Source: Alteraurantiacibacter hainanensis
Lineage (GTDB): Bacteria > Pseudomonadota > Alphaproteobacteria > Sphingomonadales > Sphingomonadaceae
DNA length: 64,000 nt
NCBI RefSeq assembly: GCF_036321025.1
Contig: NZ_JAZAPB010000002.1
Coordinates: forward strand, 744,001-808,000
Reading direction: 5' to 3'
A program made the position numbers and the translations under genes. The notes below the pieces were generated by a model. It did not search any database, was not told where the DNA came from, and worked only from the letters and a program-made list of their open reading frames with translations. Shown one piece after another: positions 1-8,029 of this stretch. Every line of letters begins with the position of its first letter. Position 1 is the stretch's first letter.

Positions 1-1
1 C

Positions 2-604
2 GGCATCCTCAAGACCTCGGTAATTTCCGAGGATTTCCGGCGCCGCTACCTCTCGAAGCCCGGCCAGAAAGGGATTTTCGAAGCGCGCGCGATCGTCTTC
101 GACGGATCGGACGACTACCATCATCGCATCAACGATCCTTCGCTCGAGATCGACCAGGATTGCATCCTCGTTATCCGGGCATCGGGCGTGATCGGCTGGC
201 CCGGCAGCGCGGAGGTGGTGAACATGCAGCCACCCGACGCGCTGATCCGCGCGGGTACGGCCTGGTTGCCGACCCTTGGCGACGGCAGGCAGTCGGGCAC
301 CAGCGACAGCCCCTCGATCCTCAACGTATCGCCGGAGAGCGCCGTGGGCGGCGGACTGTCATGGCTGCGCACGGGCGACACCATTCGCGTCGACCTGAAC
401 CAAGGCACCTGCAATGCGCTGGTCGACGAGGCCGAGATCGAGCGGCGGCGGGCGGAGGAAAGCATACCGTCCGTGCCGGAGCACAATACCCCCTGGGAAG
501 AGCTGTTCCGCAAGAACACCGGCCAGCTTGGCGAGGGCGGAGTGATGGATTTCGCCGTGAAGTACCGCGGAACCGCGAGAAAGCTGCCGCGGCACAACCA
601 CTGA
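2..604 (+). CDS. xylD: D-xylonate dehydratase (IlvD/Edd family), 3' part
   Basis: C-terminal 200 residues of an IlvD/Edd-family Fe-S sugar-acid dehydratase, open at the left edge. The family signature GDGRQSGTSDSPSILN with the following SPE is present, as are the upstream FDGSDDYHHRIND and GWPGSAEVV segments. These match the pentonate branch (D-xylonate or L-arabonate dehydratase) better than branched-chain IlvD. The full family length is about 590 residues, so roughly two thirds lies outside the window. xylX, xylB and xylC homologues a few kilobases away on the other strand make D-xylonate to 2-keto-3-deoxyxylonate the likely reaction (Weimberg pathway). The family assignment is read from the sequence; the substrate is inferred from neighbours. 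L-arabonate dehydratase remains possible. Confidence 0.85.
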   Translation, partial: GILKTSVISEDFRRRYLSKPGQKGIFEARAIVFDGSDDYHHRINDPSLEIDQDCILVIRASGVIGWPGSAEVVNMQPPDALIRAGTAWLPTLGDGRQSGTSDSPSILNVSPESAVGGGLSWLRTGDTIRVDLNQGTCNALVDEAEIERRRAEESIPSVPEHNTPWEELFRKNTGQLGEGGVMDFAVKYRGTARKLPRHNH

Positions 605-640
605 TCGGCAGCGCGGGCCTGCCGCGGGAGAGGGGGCGGC

Positions 641-1831
641 GTGGGTAGCGAGACAATCGAAACGAAAGAGCGTATCGAACTTGTCGACGCGCTGCGCGGC
701 TTTGCCCTGTTCGGCCTCCTCATGGTGCACATGGTCGAACGGTTCGAACTCTACTGGGTGGAGCCACGACCCGATCAGTGGTTCGACGCCGTCTTCGCGA
801 TCTTTGCGGGCAAGAGCTTCGCCATCTTCGCCCTGCTGTTCGGCTTCAGCTTCTCCACCATCATGGCCAGACGCCGGGATCAGGGGATCGACTTCACCGC
901 GCGCTTTGCCTGGCGCCTCATACTCCTTTTCGCCATCGGGACTCTCCACGCGCTGCTGTATCGCGGCGATATTCTCCAGGTCCTAGCCATTGCGGGGTTG
1001 CTGCTGATCCCTTTCGACCGGGTGCGCAATCAACGCCTGCTCCTGGCCGCAGCTGCGCTGTTTTTTCTGCAGATTCCCCTGATAATACAGGCAATCCTTG
1101 CGGGTGCGGGCGTTCACGCAATGCAGCAACCGCCGCTGTTCTTTTCGGACACCGGCCTGCAGATCCTTGCCGAAGGTAGCCTGGCGCAGGTTCTGGCGGT
1201 GAATGCAGGCGTAGGGATGGCGGCCAAATGGTCGTTCTACCTCTCGACCGGTCGCCTGGGTCAGATCGCCGGCCTTTTCATCCTCGGCATGGTCCTGCAG
1301 CGTGCGGGCGTTTTCACGCAAGTTCGAGAGAAGCAGTCCCGATGGATCGCGGCCCTGGTCGCGTCGGGTCTTGTCTGGCTGGTGCTTGCGGGGTTTGGCA
1401 ACGCCTTGGTTCCGCCGAGTCCTGAAGAAGGGGGCGCGCCAATGCAGGCGCAGGCGATGATCTGGGCGCTCGACAGCTGGCTGGCGCTGACCCTGGGGGC
1501 CTTCCAGGTCTGCGCCTTCGTGCTGCTGTGGCAGCCCCTTAAAGCGCTTCTGCGATGGTTCGTGTTGCCCGGCCGCATGACGCTTACCCTCTACCTCGGG
1601 CAATCCCTCGTGATGGTGCCGATCTTCTACGGCTTCGGACTGGGCTACTGGAACGAAATCAGCTCGGCACAGGCGGTCTTCGCCGGGCTGGCCTTCTTCG
1701 GTCTGCAGATCCTTCTGGCGACCGTCTGGTATCGCTCCATGCGCTATGGGCCGCTGGAATGGATCTGGCGGGCTGCCACCTTCGGAACGGTGCGCGTGCC
1801 CATGAGGCGCACCCGGGACGAGCCGATGTAG
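641..1831 (+). CDS. DUF418 (YeiB-like) multi-pass membrane protein
   Basis: 396 residues starting at GTG, with a purine-rich ribosome site (GAGAGGGGG) just upstream. The N-terminus reads ERIELVDALRGFALFGLL, the usual opening of the YeiB/DUF418 family. About eight to ten hydrophobic segments follow, and the C-terminal third is DUF418-like (GRMTLTLYLGQS, then WYRSMRYGPLEWIWR). It is an inner-membrane protein of unknown biochemical role; relatives are sometimes described as putative transporters or acyltransferase-like. It starts 36 bases after xylD on the same strand and may be co-transcribed, but nothing in the protein ties it to xylose use. Confidence 0.85.
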   Translation: MGSETIETKERIELVDALRGFALFGLLMVHMVERFELYWVEPRPDQWFDAVFAIFAGKSFAIFALLFGFSFSTIMARRRDQGIDFTARFAWRLILLFAIGTLHALLYRGDILQVLAIAGLLLIPFDRVRNQRLLLAAAALFFLQIPLIIQAILAGAGVHAMQQPPLFFSDTGLQILAEGSLAQVLAVNAGVGMAAKWSFYLSTGRLGQIAGLFILGMVLQRAGVFTQVREKQSRWIAALVASGLVWLVLAGFGNALVPPSPEEGGAPMQAQAMIWALDSWLALTLGAFQVCAFVLLWQPLKALLRWFVLPGRMTLTLYLGQSLVMVPIFYGFGLGYWNEISSAQAVFAGLAFFGLQILLATVWYRSMRYGPLEWIWRAATFGTVRVPMRRTRDEPM

Positions 1832-1858
1832 CGGGCCGACCTGACCGCAATCGGAGGG

Positions 1859-3181
1859 TCAGGCTAATCCGCCCGCCCGAGCGTGCGCGCGGATCAGTGC
1901 GAGCATTGTGTCATCGCTGTCGAAGTTGCCGTACCAGCCCTGCGGTTCGTGCGGGGGGTCGCCCATGTAGGCGAGGTCTCCGTCGCGAAATGCCGCGTCG
2001 GCATGGGCGGCGCGGGCTTCGCCGTTCCAAGCCCAGAAATTGCTGCCCGCTATCGGCCCCCCGTCAGCCCAGCTGCGTTCCACCGCATCGTAAATCAGGC
2101 GATAGAAGCGTCTGCGAAATTCGGTCGAGGCAGAGGGGGCGTAGCTCTCCCGATCGCGCGGAAAGCCGAACTCTTCCACCAGCAGAGGCTTGTCCATCTC
2201 GCGCGCCAGGGCGGCATGTGTATCGAGGTAATCGGCCGTGTTCCGCGCGGCGCCCGGCCATGTGCCACGCAGGTCGTCACCTTCGACCCAGCCCCAGTTG
2301 AGCGGCCATATATGCGCGGTGAGATAGTCCATGTTCCGGTGCGCGCGCAGCACCAGATCCAGCGCGCCGTTGGTTGCCTGCGTCCCTTCTTGTCCCAGCG
2401 AGACGAGGTGATTGCCGTCGAGGCTGCGGATCAGCGCGCCAGTCTCGTCGATCCACGCCTGATAGGCATCCCCGTATCGCGCGATCGCTGCATCGCTGCC
2501 GCCGGGGCGTGGCTCGTTGGCCAGTTGCCAGCTCATGATCGCAGGGTCGCTGGCGTAGCGAACGCCGGTCACCGAGTTGGTCCGCCCGACAACGCGTTGC
2601 AGATGCTCGTGATAAGCGGCGACCGCATTTTCGTTGGCATAGAAGGCCGCAGTCGCATCGGCGAAAGCGGGCCACGGGTGGGCTGGATCGCCCATGTCGA
2701 TATAGTCGTCCGTCGCGCGCCACAGCAGGGTCTGGAGCCCACCGGACCATTCCCAGAAATTCGACAGGACCAGTACCGCCGTCATTCCGCGGGCGGCGAT
2801 TTCGGCCATGGCATGGTCCAGCCCCTCGAACAGAAGGGGATTGGGCGAGCCGTCAAGCCGCGTGAATCCCGGCTTGATGGAATTCCTGAGCGGACCCTCC
2901 TCGCCAGAGGCCATGATCCGCAAGTTGTTGACCCCGAGGCTCTGCAGACGGTCGAGCTCGCGGCCAAGCCGTGCGCGGTTGCCGAACTCTGCATCGGCGC
3001 CAAGCCAGGCGGCGTACCACATGTTGGCGCCGACGATCCGGTAGGCCGCGCCGCCCCGCGTGAGAGATACGCCCTCGCGCCTGACGAACTCCTGCGGGGC
3101 TCTGGCCGTAACGCAGCCTGTCAGCATTGTTGCTGCCGTCAAACCCGCGCACCCTGCAAGGATGGTGCGGCGGGTGAACAT
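1859..3181 (-). CDS. GH5 endo-beta-mannanase-like lipoprotein
   Basis: 440 residues. The N-terminus MFTRRTILAGCAG has twin arginines and is followed by a lipobox-like MLTGC (Cys23), suggesting an exported, possibly Tat-dependent lipoprotein. The body is a GH5 (beta/alpha)8 barrel of the subfamily-7 (mannanase) type, with NNLRIMASGEEG and VLSNFWEWSGG near the N-terminus. The acid/base Glu is in WQLANEP (Glu223) and the nucleophile in LLVEEFGF (Glu337). It is the last gene of the minus-strand run from xylX; its ATG overlaps the TGA of the upstream acetylesterase by one base (TGATG), indicating translational coupling. Predicted role is cleavage of beta-1,4-mannan or a related backbone at the cell surface or in the periplasm. 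The fold is secure; substrate is inferred from motifs. Confidence 0.8.
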   Translation of the reverse strand: MFTRRTILAGCAGLTAATMLTGCVTARAPQEFVRREGVSLTRGGAAYRIVGANMWYAAWLGADAEFGNRARLGRELDRLQSLGVNNLRIMASGEEGPLRNSIKPGFTRLDGSPNPLLFEGLDHAMAEIAARGMTAVLVLSNFWEWSGGLQTLLWRATDDYIDMGDPAHPWPAFADATAAFYANENAVAAYHEHLQRVVGRTNSVTGVRYASDPAIMSWQLANEPRPGGSDAAIARYGDAYQAWIDETGALIRSLDGNHLVSLGQEGTQATNGALDLVLRAHRNMDYLTAHIWPLNWGWVEGDDLRGTWPGAARNTADYLDTHAALAREMDKPLLVEEFGFPRDRESYAPSASTEFRRRFYRLIYDAVERSWADGGPIAGSNFWAWNGEARAAHADAAFRDGDLAYMGDPPHEPQGWYGNFDSDDTMLALIRAHARAGGLA

Positions 3182-5094
3182 CAGTCGGTAACCTCGAGTT
3201 CGAAGCCGGGAAGCGGCAGCTCGCGCTGATCGTAGACATTCACGATCGGCGCATCGGACCAGGCATGTCGGATGCGCGTTACCTGCTGGTCGGCAGGAGC
3301 CTTCAAGATCAAGGTCGATCCTGTGACGGCGGCGTCAGCCCAGTGGCAACTGTCTTGGGAAGACCCGCACGTTTCGACGCCGAGGGGGACGGGCCCGCCG
3401 AACGCGCGAAGATCGCCTTCGATACCGGTGAATCGCACGACAATCATGTCGCTTTCCCGCGTCGCGCTTTCCGGCATCGGCATGGCCGCGCCCTCCGCCG
3501 CCAGGGCGAGGCGTGTGCCCAGAACGTTCTTATTGGCGGGGTGAATGTCGGAAGGTTCGCCGATATCGATCGCCGTCACCAGGGCGGCGTTCTCGTCTGC
3601 CACGACGGCGTCGAGCTGTTCCTGTCGCAGTTGCGCCCACCCGGATTCCACCGGCTCGCTTTGCCGTTCGCCGTAGTCCGCCAGCTGCACGACGATCATT
3701 CGCGCCTGCTCGCCGAACTGCCGCCGCCAGCCGGCGAATAATTCGCGTAGCTTGGCATCGTAATCGGGCTGGCCCACATCGCTCTCGCCCTGATACCAGG
3801 CCACCCCGGCAAGCCGCATCGGCCCCAGCGGGGCAATCATGGCATTGTGCATGACGCCGAGGCCCGCGTTGGCATCCCAGGGCGCGCGCGGAGGCGTGCC
3901 CTGGACGGCGCCGATGGCGTATTCCCAGTCCGCGCCAAGCGGGATCGGCTCGCCTGCGCCGGGAGAGAAGAAGAGGCGCTCGGGTCCGGCGAAAAATCCG
4001 CCCGTATCCCAGGCGTTGTTGGCGGCGATCAGCACTTCGTTCTCGCCGGCGCGAAGATAGTCTGCCGGAACTCGGTAGGTTCGCTCGACCCCCCAGCCGA
4101 AGGTGTAGCCGACTGGATGGCCGTTGACCCAGGTCAGGTCGAGATCGTCGATCGCCCCAATGGCCAGCGATCCTTCGGCAGCGGCCTGTTCCGGCGTCAG
4201 CTCAAAGGTCTGGCGTAGCCACACATTGGCCACCGGCTGCGTATCGAGGCCTGTGCCTTCCCATTCATTCCAGAACGAGAATTGCGGAATGGGCTGCCAA
4301 TCGAGCATGGCGCTATCGGTCCAGGGCTCGCGCCCCTCATCGTTCTCGCGCCACCATGCAAACCACTGCGGCACGAAGGATTGCGCCGCGGCAAGGGGAT
4401 CGCGCTCGTAGAGCATGAGCTGGGAAAGCGCTTCCTCGCCGTGCATCTCGCGCACGCCGCCGGGTGAAAGCCATGCGCGCGCGGCGCTGCCGCCCCAGTT
4501 CGAATGGATCAGTCCGACGGGCACTTCGGGTCGGTCCTCGCGCAACTGCTTTGCCATGAAGAAGCATGCGGCGGAAAAGTCCGCCACGGTCTCGCTGGTC
4601 GCTGCCACCCATTCGACCGGTTCGGCGAACTGTGCCTGCGGCGTCGCTGCGGTATCCTTGGGCACGTTCAGCAAGCGGATTCCGTCGTCGGGCGCGAGCC
4701 TCAGCTGATTGGCGGTATCGAGCGCGCGCGTGACCGGGAGTTCCATGTTCGACTGGCCCGAGCACAGGTAGACATCCCCGATCAGCAGATCCGTGTAGGT
4801 GGACTCGCCGCTGGAATCCTCCAGTGTCAGCGACATGCTCCTGCTGCTGGCCTCCCGGGGAGAGAAGAAGAGGGTGAAGCTGCCGTCCTGATCGGCTGTC
4901 GCCGTGGCAGTCTCTTCGCCAAGCGTACCTTCGACTGTCTCACCGGGCTGTGCCGTACCTGCAATCGCTATCGGCTCGCCGCGTTGCAGGACCATGCCGC
5001 CCCCATAGGCAGGGCCTGCTTCCGGTGCCGCCCACGCAGGCCCGGCCAGGAGAAGCAGGGCACCTGCAAGGGCGAGGGAAGGGCGGTGCTTCAT
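3181..5094 (-). CDS. SGNH-type sialate O-acetylesterase family (acetylxylan esterase-like)
   Basis: 637 residues with a clear Sec signal peptide (SLALAGALLLLAGPAWA). The SGNH/SASA esterase blocks are present: CSGQSNMELP with the catalytic Ser at about 116, GVAWYQGESD, and DIGEPSDIHPANK carrying the Asp-x-x-His pair. A jelly-roll-like insert in the middle (about 210-350) is typical of this family. ATG was chosen because it lies right after the ribosome-site region and overlaps the stop of xylC by four bases (ATGA). In this xylan locus it most likely removes O-acetyl groups from xylan or xylo-oligosaccharides; sialic acid is unlikely as the real substrate. The esterase call is firm; the substrate is inferred. 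Confidence 0.82.
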   Translation of the reverse strand: MKHRPSLALAGALLLLAGPAWAAPEAGPAYGGGMVLQRGEPIAIAGTAQPGETVEGTLGEETATATADQDGSFTLFFSPREASSRSMSLTLEDSSGESTYTDLLIGDVYLCSGQSNMELPVTRALDTANQLRLAPDDGIRLLNVPKDTAATPQAQFAEPVEWVAATSETVADFSAACFFMAKQLREDRPEVPVGLIHSNWGGSAARAWLSPGGVREMHGEEALSQLMLYERDPLAAAQSFVPQWFAWWRENDEGREPWTDSAMLDWQPIPQFSFWNEWEGTGLDTQPVANVWLRQTFELTPEQAAAEGSLAIGAIDDLDLTWVNGHPVGYTFGWGVERTYRVPADYLRAGENEVLIAANNAWDTGGFFAGPERLFFSPGAGEPIPLGADWEYAIGAVQGTPPRAPWDANAGLGVMHNAMIAPLGPMRLAGVAWYQGESDVGQPDYDAKLRELFAGWRRQFGEQARMIVVQLADYGERQSEPVESGWAQLRQEQLDAVVADENAALVTAIDIGEPSDIHPANKNVLGTRLALAAEGAAMPMPESATRESDMIVVRFTGIEGDLRAFGGPVPLGVETCGSSQDSCHWADAAVTGSTLILKAPADQQVTRIRHAWSDAPIVNVYDQRELPLPGFELEVTD

Positions 5095-5975
5095 CCGAGT
5101 TTTGCGAGCGGCTGGGCAAAGCCCCGCACGGGCGCCTCGAAGGTCAGGAGTCCGCCCGCGAGTGGATATTGTTCCATGTCGGCAGGCTCCATGTTCTTGG
5201 TCGCCGTGGTGACATAGCCGGTGCCGAGATCGCTGCCCCCGAACGCCATCTTGGTGATGTCGCGCGCCGGCATTTCGATAGTGGCGACAAGCTCGCCATC
5301 GGGCGAGAACCGCGCCACCTTGCTGCCGAGATAGAGGCCGGTCCACAAATGATCTTCCGCGTCGACCACCGGGCCATCGGGATAGGCATCGGGAAAGAGT
5401 GCGCCGGTATCCGCGAAAGGACGCGCCTCGCCCACGCCGCTGCTAGAAAGATCGGCGACGAAAATGCGCTGGGCTGTCGTGTCGGTGAAGTAGATGCGCG
5501 ATCCCGAGGCATCGACTGCGGGCCCGTTGGTGATCGTGATCCCGTTCGGCCCTGCCGGCCTGATCTCGCCGCGGTCGAAGACGTAGAAGCGGCCGGATGC
5601 AGCGCCCTCGCTGTCGTCCATGGAACCGAACCATACGCGCCCCCAGGGGTCGGCGCAGGCATCGTTCAACCGGTTGCCACTGGGTTCTCCAGGCACATCC
5701 ATCAATTTCGCGAAGGACTTGTCCTCCGGATCGAACACGTACAGCCCATCCTGAAGGCCGCACAACAGCGATCCCCCTTCGGCCGGGATCGCCCAGCCGA
5801 TCTGACCGGGAGCTTCCGCAAATGAGTTGCTCCCCGTTTCGGGATCGTAGTGCCACAGCCTGTGCCGCTTGATGTCCACGAACCAGACGACCTGCCGAAC
5901 TGGGTCCCACAGAACGCCTTCGCCAAGCAGGCTTTGCGCATCGAGCGCACGTTTGACCTCGGCCCTTATCTCCAT
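5091..5975 (-). CDS. xylC: SMP-30/gluconolactonase family, D-xylonolactonase
   Basis: 294 residues, a six-bladed propeller of the SMP-30/regucalcin lactonase family. The first metal ligand is in SLLGEGVLWDP (Glu19); NRLNDACADPWGRVWFGSMD and PDAYPDGPVVDAEDHLWTG carry the further conserved Asn and Asp ligands. No signal peptide, so cytoplasmic. The start ATG overlaps the end of xylB by 10 bases, and the stop overlaps the next start by four bases, so the genes are coupled. Given xylB upstream and xylD nearby it should hydrolyse D-xylono-lactone to D-xylonate. Family is certain; the xylose assignment rests on neighbours. Confidence 0.85.
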   Translation of the reverse strand: MEIRAEVKRALDAQSLLGEGVLWDPVRQVVWFVDIKRHRLWHYDPETGSNSFAEAPGQIGWAIPAEGGSLLCGLQDGLYVFDPEDKSFAKLMDVPGEPSGNRLNDACADPWGRVWFGSMDDSEGAASGRFYVFDRGEIRPAGPNGITITNGPAVDASGSRIYFTDTTAQRIFVADLSSSGVGEARPFADTGALFPDAYPDGPVVDAEDHLWTGLYLGSKVARFSPDGELVATIEMPARDITKMAFGGSDLGTGYVTTATKNMEPADMEQYPLAGGLLTFEAPVRGFAQPLAKLG

Positions 5976-6760
5976 CCTGCGTCCACCCAGTAATTGTGCG
6001 CGGTGCAGAAACGCGCGTCGTCGGAAGCGAGAAACAGCGCCATCGCGGCAATGTCGACCGGCTGGATGCGTCCGTCGAGGCACTGTGCCGCGACGATCTC
6101 CGCTTCGCCTTCGGGTGAATACCATTTCATCTGGCGCGGCGTCTGGACGTTGCCGGGAATGATCGTGTTCACCCTTATGTTCTGGCGCCCCAGTTCGCGG
6201 GCGAGGCTGCGCGTCAGTCCCTCGATCGCCGCCTTGGCGGTCTGGTATATGGTGAGGTCTTCCAGCCCCAGATGCCAACTGATCGAGCCGAGATTGATGA
6301 TGGAGCCGCCGCCGGCGTCGCGCATGGCTGGCACGACGGCCTTCGCGGCGAAGAACTGGTGCTTGAGATTGACCGCCATACGGTCGTCCCAATAGTCGGA
6401 TGTCACATCCGCAATTTCATGACGGTCGTCATTGGCAGCGTTGTTGATCAGGACTTCGCAGCCACCCAGCTCATCGATCATGGTCGCGATCGCCCTGCCA
6501 TAGGCATCGCAATCGGTGACATCGCACTTGATGAAGAGCGGTTCGTGCCGAGCGCCTTCAAGGCCATCGACTACGGCCCGGCTCGCGTCGTCCTGCACGT
6601 CGACAAAAGCGACGCGCGCGCCCTGGCGGGCAAATCCTTCCACCAGCCCCGCACCGATCCCCGATCCGCCGCCGCTGATGATTACCCTCTTGTCGACCAG
6701 GCTCGGATAGACGGCGGCCTGCCGCTCCGTTGCCAGAATTTCCTGCGCCATCCGGCTCAT
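5966..6760 (-). CDS. xylB: D-xylose 1-dehydrogenase (SDR family)
   Basis: 264 residues, classical short-chain dehydrogenase. NAD-binding GGGSGIG is at about 30-36, NNAANDDRHE follows, and the catalytic set is Ser159, Tyr172 and Lys176 in SISWHLGLEDLTIYQTAK. Segments such as VYPSLVDKRV, NDDRHEIADVT, SISWHLGLEDL and PGNVQT closely resemble, from memory, Caulobacter crescentus xylose dehydrogenase XylB. It oxidises D-xylose to D-xylonolactone, the first step of the Weimberg route. It is the second gene of the xylX-xylB-xylC-esterase-GH5 run, 51 bases after xylX. Two in-frame ATGs near the start (second at 6751) leave a three-residue uncertainty. Confidence 0.9.
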   Translation of the reverse strand: MSRMAQEILATERQAAVYPSLVDKRVIISGGGSGIGAGLVEGFARQGARVAFVDVQDDASRAVVDGLEGARHEPLFIKCDVTDCDAYGRAIATMIDELGGCEVLINNAANDDRHEIADVTSDYWDDRMAVNLKHQFFAAKAVVPAMRDAGGGSIINLGSISWHLGLEDLTIYQTAKAAIEGLTRSLARELGRQNIRVNTIIPGNVQTPRQMKWYSPEGEAEIVAAQCLDGRIQPVDIAAMALFLASDDARFCTAHNYWVDAGWR

Positions 6761-6811
6761 TTCCCTGTGATTTTCATTGTTGTCTTGTCTCTCGCCGGCG
6801 TGTGATGCGCA

Positions 6812-7936
6812 TCAGACCCGGTCGATCAGACCGCGCGATGTCAGATTGCGCACGAATTCGGTGATGCCCATGGTCCAGGGCGGGGCGTCGCGTGACGTGG
6901 TGACCGGGTTGGCCAGCGTGCCGATCCGGTCCGACCTGATCGTGACCACGTCGCCCACCTTGTGGGTGAAGCCGGCTCCCGGCTGGTCGCGATCCTGCGT
7001 CGGAGCAAACAGCGTTCCGCAAAAGAGGACGAAGCCGTCCGGATAATGGTGTTCTGAAAGGCACTGGCGCACCAGTTCCAGCGGATCTCGGCTAATCTCC
7101 GCCATGATGTTCGTGCCCTCCAGCCGGTAACCCTCCGGTCCCTCGATCAGCAGATCGACATTGGCCTTGCGCACGTCGTCGATGGTGAAGGTGTCGTCGA
7201 ATAGGCGGATGAACGGGCCGATTGCGCAAGACGCGGTATTGTCCTTCGCCTTCGACAGAAGCAGCGCTGAACGCCCTTCGAAGTCGCGCAGATTGACATC
7301 GTTGCCCAGCGCCGCGCCAACGACCTCGCCTTGTGGATCGCAGACCAGCACCACCTCGGGTTCGGGGTTGTTCCATTGCGAATCCGAGCGCACGCCGATG
7401 GGGGCGCCGTGCCCGACTGACGACAGGACAGGCGACTTGGAAAAAATCTCCGCGTCGGGGCCGATTGCCACTTCCAGATATTGCGACCACATGTCCTCGG
7501 CAATCAGCGCCGCCTTCAGTTCCTGCGCGTCCGCGCTGCCGGGAACGACGGACCGGATGCCCGATCCGACCTTCTCTTCGAGCTGGGAACGGATTTGTGC
7601 AGCCTCTGCCGCGTCCCCCCGCGCACGCTCCTCGATCACCCGCTCAATGGCGGAAAGGGCGAAGGTCACGCCGCTTGCCTTGATGCATTGAAGATCGATC
7701 GGGCTGAGCAACTCCCAGCCCTCGGGCAGGCCGTCGGCGACCTCGCCAATCAATCGGCCCCCGGCAAACTGCCGCCGTGCGACCGCCGTGGAGACCGAGG
7801 CGACCTCACTGGTGAGGTCGAACAGCTTGCCTTCCACAATGGCAATGACCACCGGTCCCTCGGGCGAACTGGCGCGCCCCAGGAATTGGCCTTCCATGAA
7901 ATCCTCGGCGAGTATCGATACCAAATCTACGGCCAT
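6812..7936 (-). CDS. xylX: 2-keto-3-deoxy-D-xylonate dehydratase (FAH superfamily)
   Basis: 374 residues of the fumarylacetoacetate hydrolase superfamily. Segments LQCIKASGVTFALS, ERVIEERARGDA, QYLEVAIGPDAEIF, WNNPEPEVVLVCD, LGNDVNLRDFEGRSALLL and APTQDRDQPGAGFTHKVGD resemble Caulobacter XylX. The acidic metal ligands (E-x-E of NNPEPEVV and the Asp of GNDVNLRD) are intact. The reaction converts 2-keto-3-deoxyxylonate to alpha-ketoglutarate semialdehyde in the cytoplasm. The final step, a KGSA dehydrogenase (XylA), is not in the window. It heads the minus-strand xyl run, with a LacI-type palindrome 23 bases upstream of its ATG. An in-frame TTG at 7957 would add seven residues but lies between the operator and the ribosome site, so ATG is preferred. 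Confidence 0.88.
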   Translation of the reverse strand: MAVDLVSILAEDFMEGQFLGRASSPEGPVVIAIVEGKLFDLTSEVASVSTAVARRQFAGGRLIGEVADGLPEGWELLSPIDLQCIKASGVTFALSAIERVIEERARGDAAEAAQIRSQLEEKVGSGIRSVVPGSADAQELKAALIAEDMWSQYLEVAIGPDAEIFSKSPVLSSVGHGAPIGVRSDSQWNNPEPEVVLVCDPQGEVVGAALGNDVNLRDFEGRSALLLSKAKDNTASCAIGPFIRLFDDTFTIDDVRKANVDLLIEGPEGYRLEGTNIMAEISRDPLELVRQCLSEHHYPDGFVLFCGTLFAPTQDRDQPGAGFTHKVGDVVTIRSDRIGTLANPVTTSRDAPPWTMGITEFVRNLTSRGLIDRV

Positions 7937-7958
7937 TTTCGGCTCTTGCCCTCCCAAT

Positions 7959-7972
7959 TGGGAGCGCTACCA
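7959..7972. promoter_or_regulatory. LacI-type operator, xylX/GH43 divergent promoter
   Basis: TGGGAGCGCTACCA, a 14-base near-perfect palindrome (one mismatch) centred on the AGCGCT core. It lies between the divergent xylX and GH43 starts, so one bound repressor could control both. Four sister sites occur at 10791, 14442, 14621 and 18055, all at promoters of polysaccharide-use genes. The palindrome is seen directly; the binding protein (LacI family, XylR-like) is inferred. Confidence 0.75.
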
Positions 7973-8029
7973 TAGGAAGGAGCGAGAAGGGGGGCAAGGA
8001 CAAAATCCCGCCCACTGAAAGGGAGAAAC

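Noticed and set aside
1883..3229. Long plus-strand open frame opposite the GH5 mannanase gene
   Set aside because: It is antisense to a gene with clear catalytic motifs, and its translation has no recognisable domain; a GC-rich shadow.
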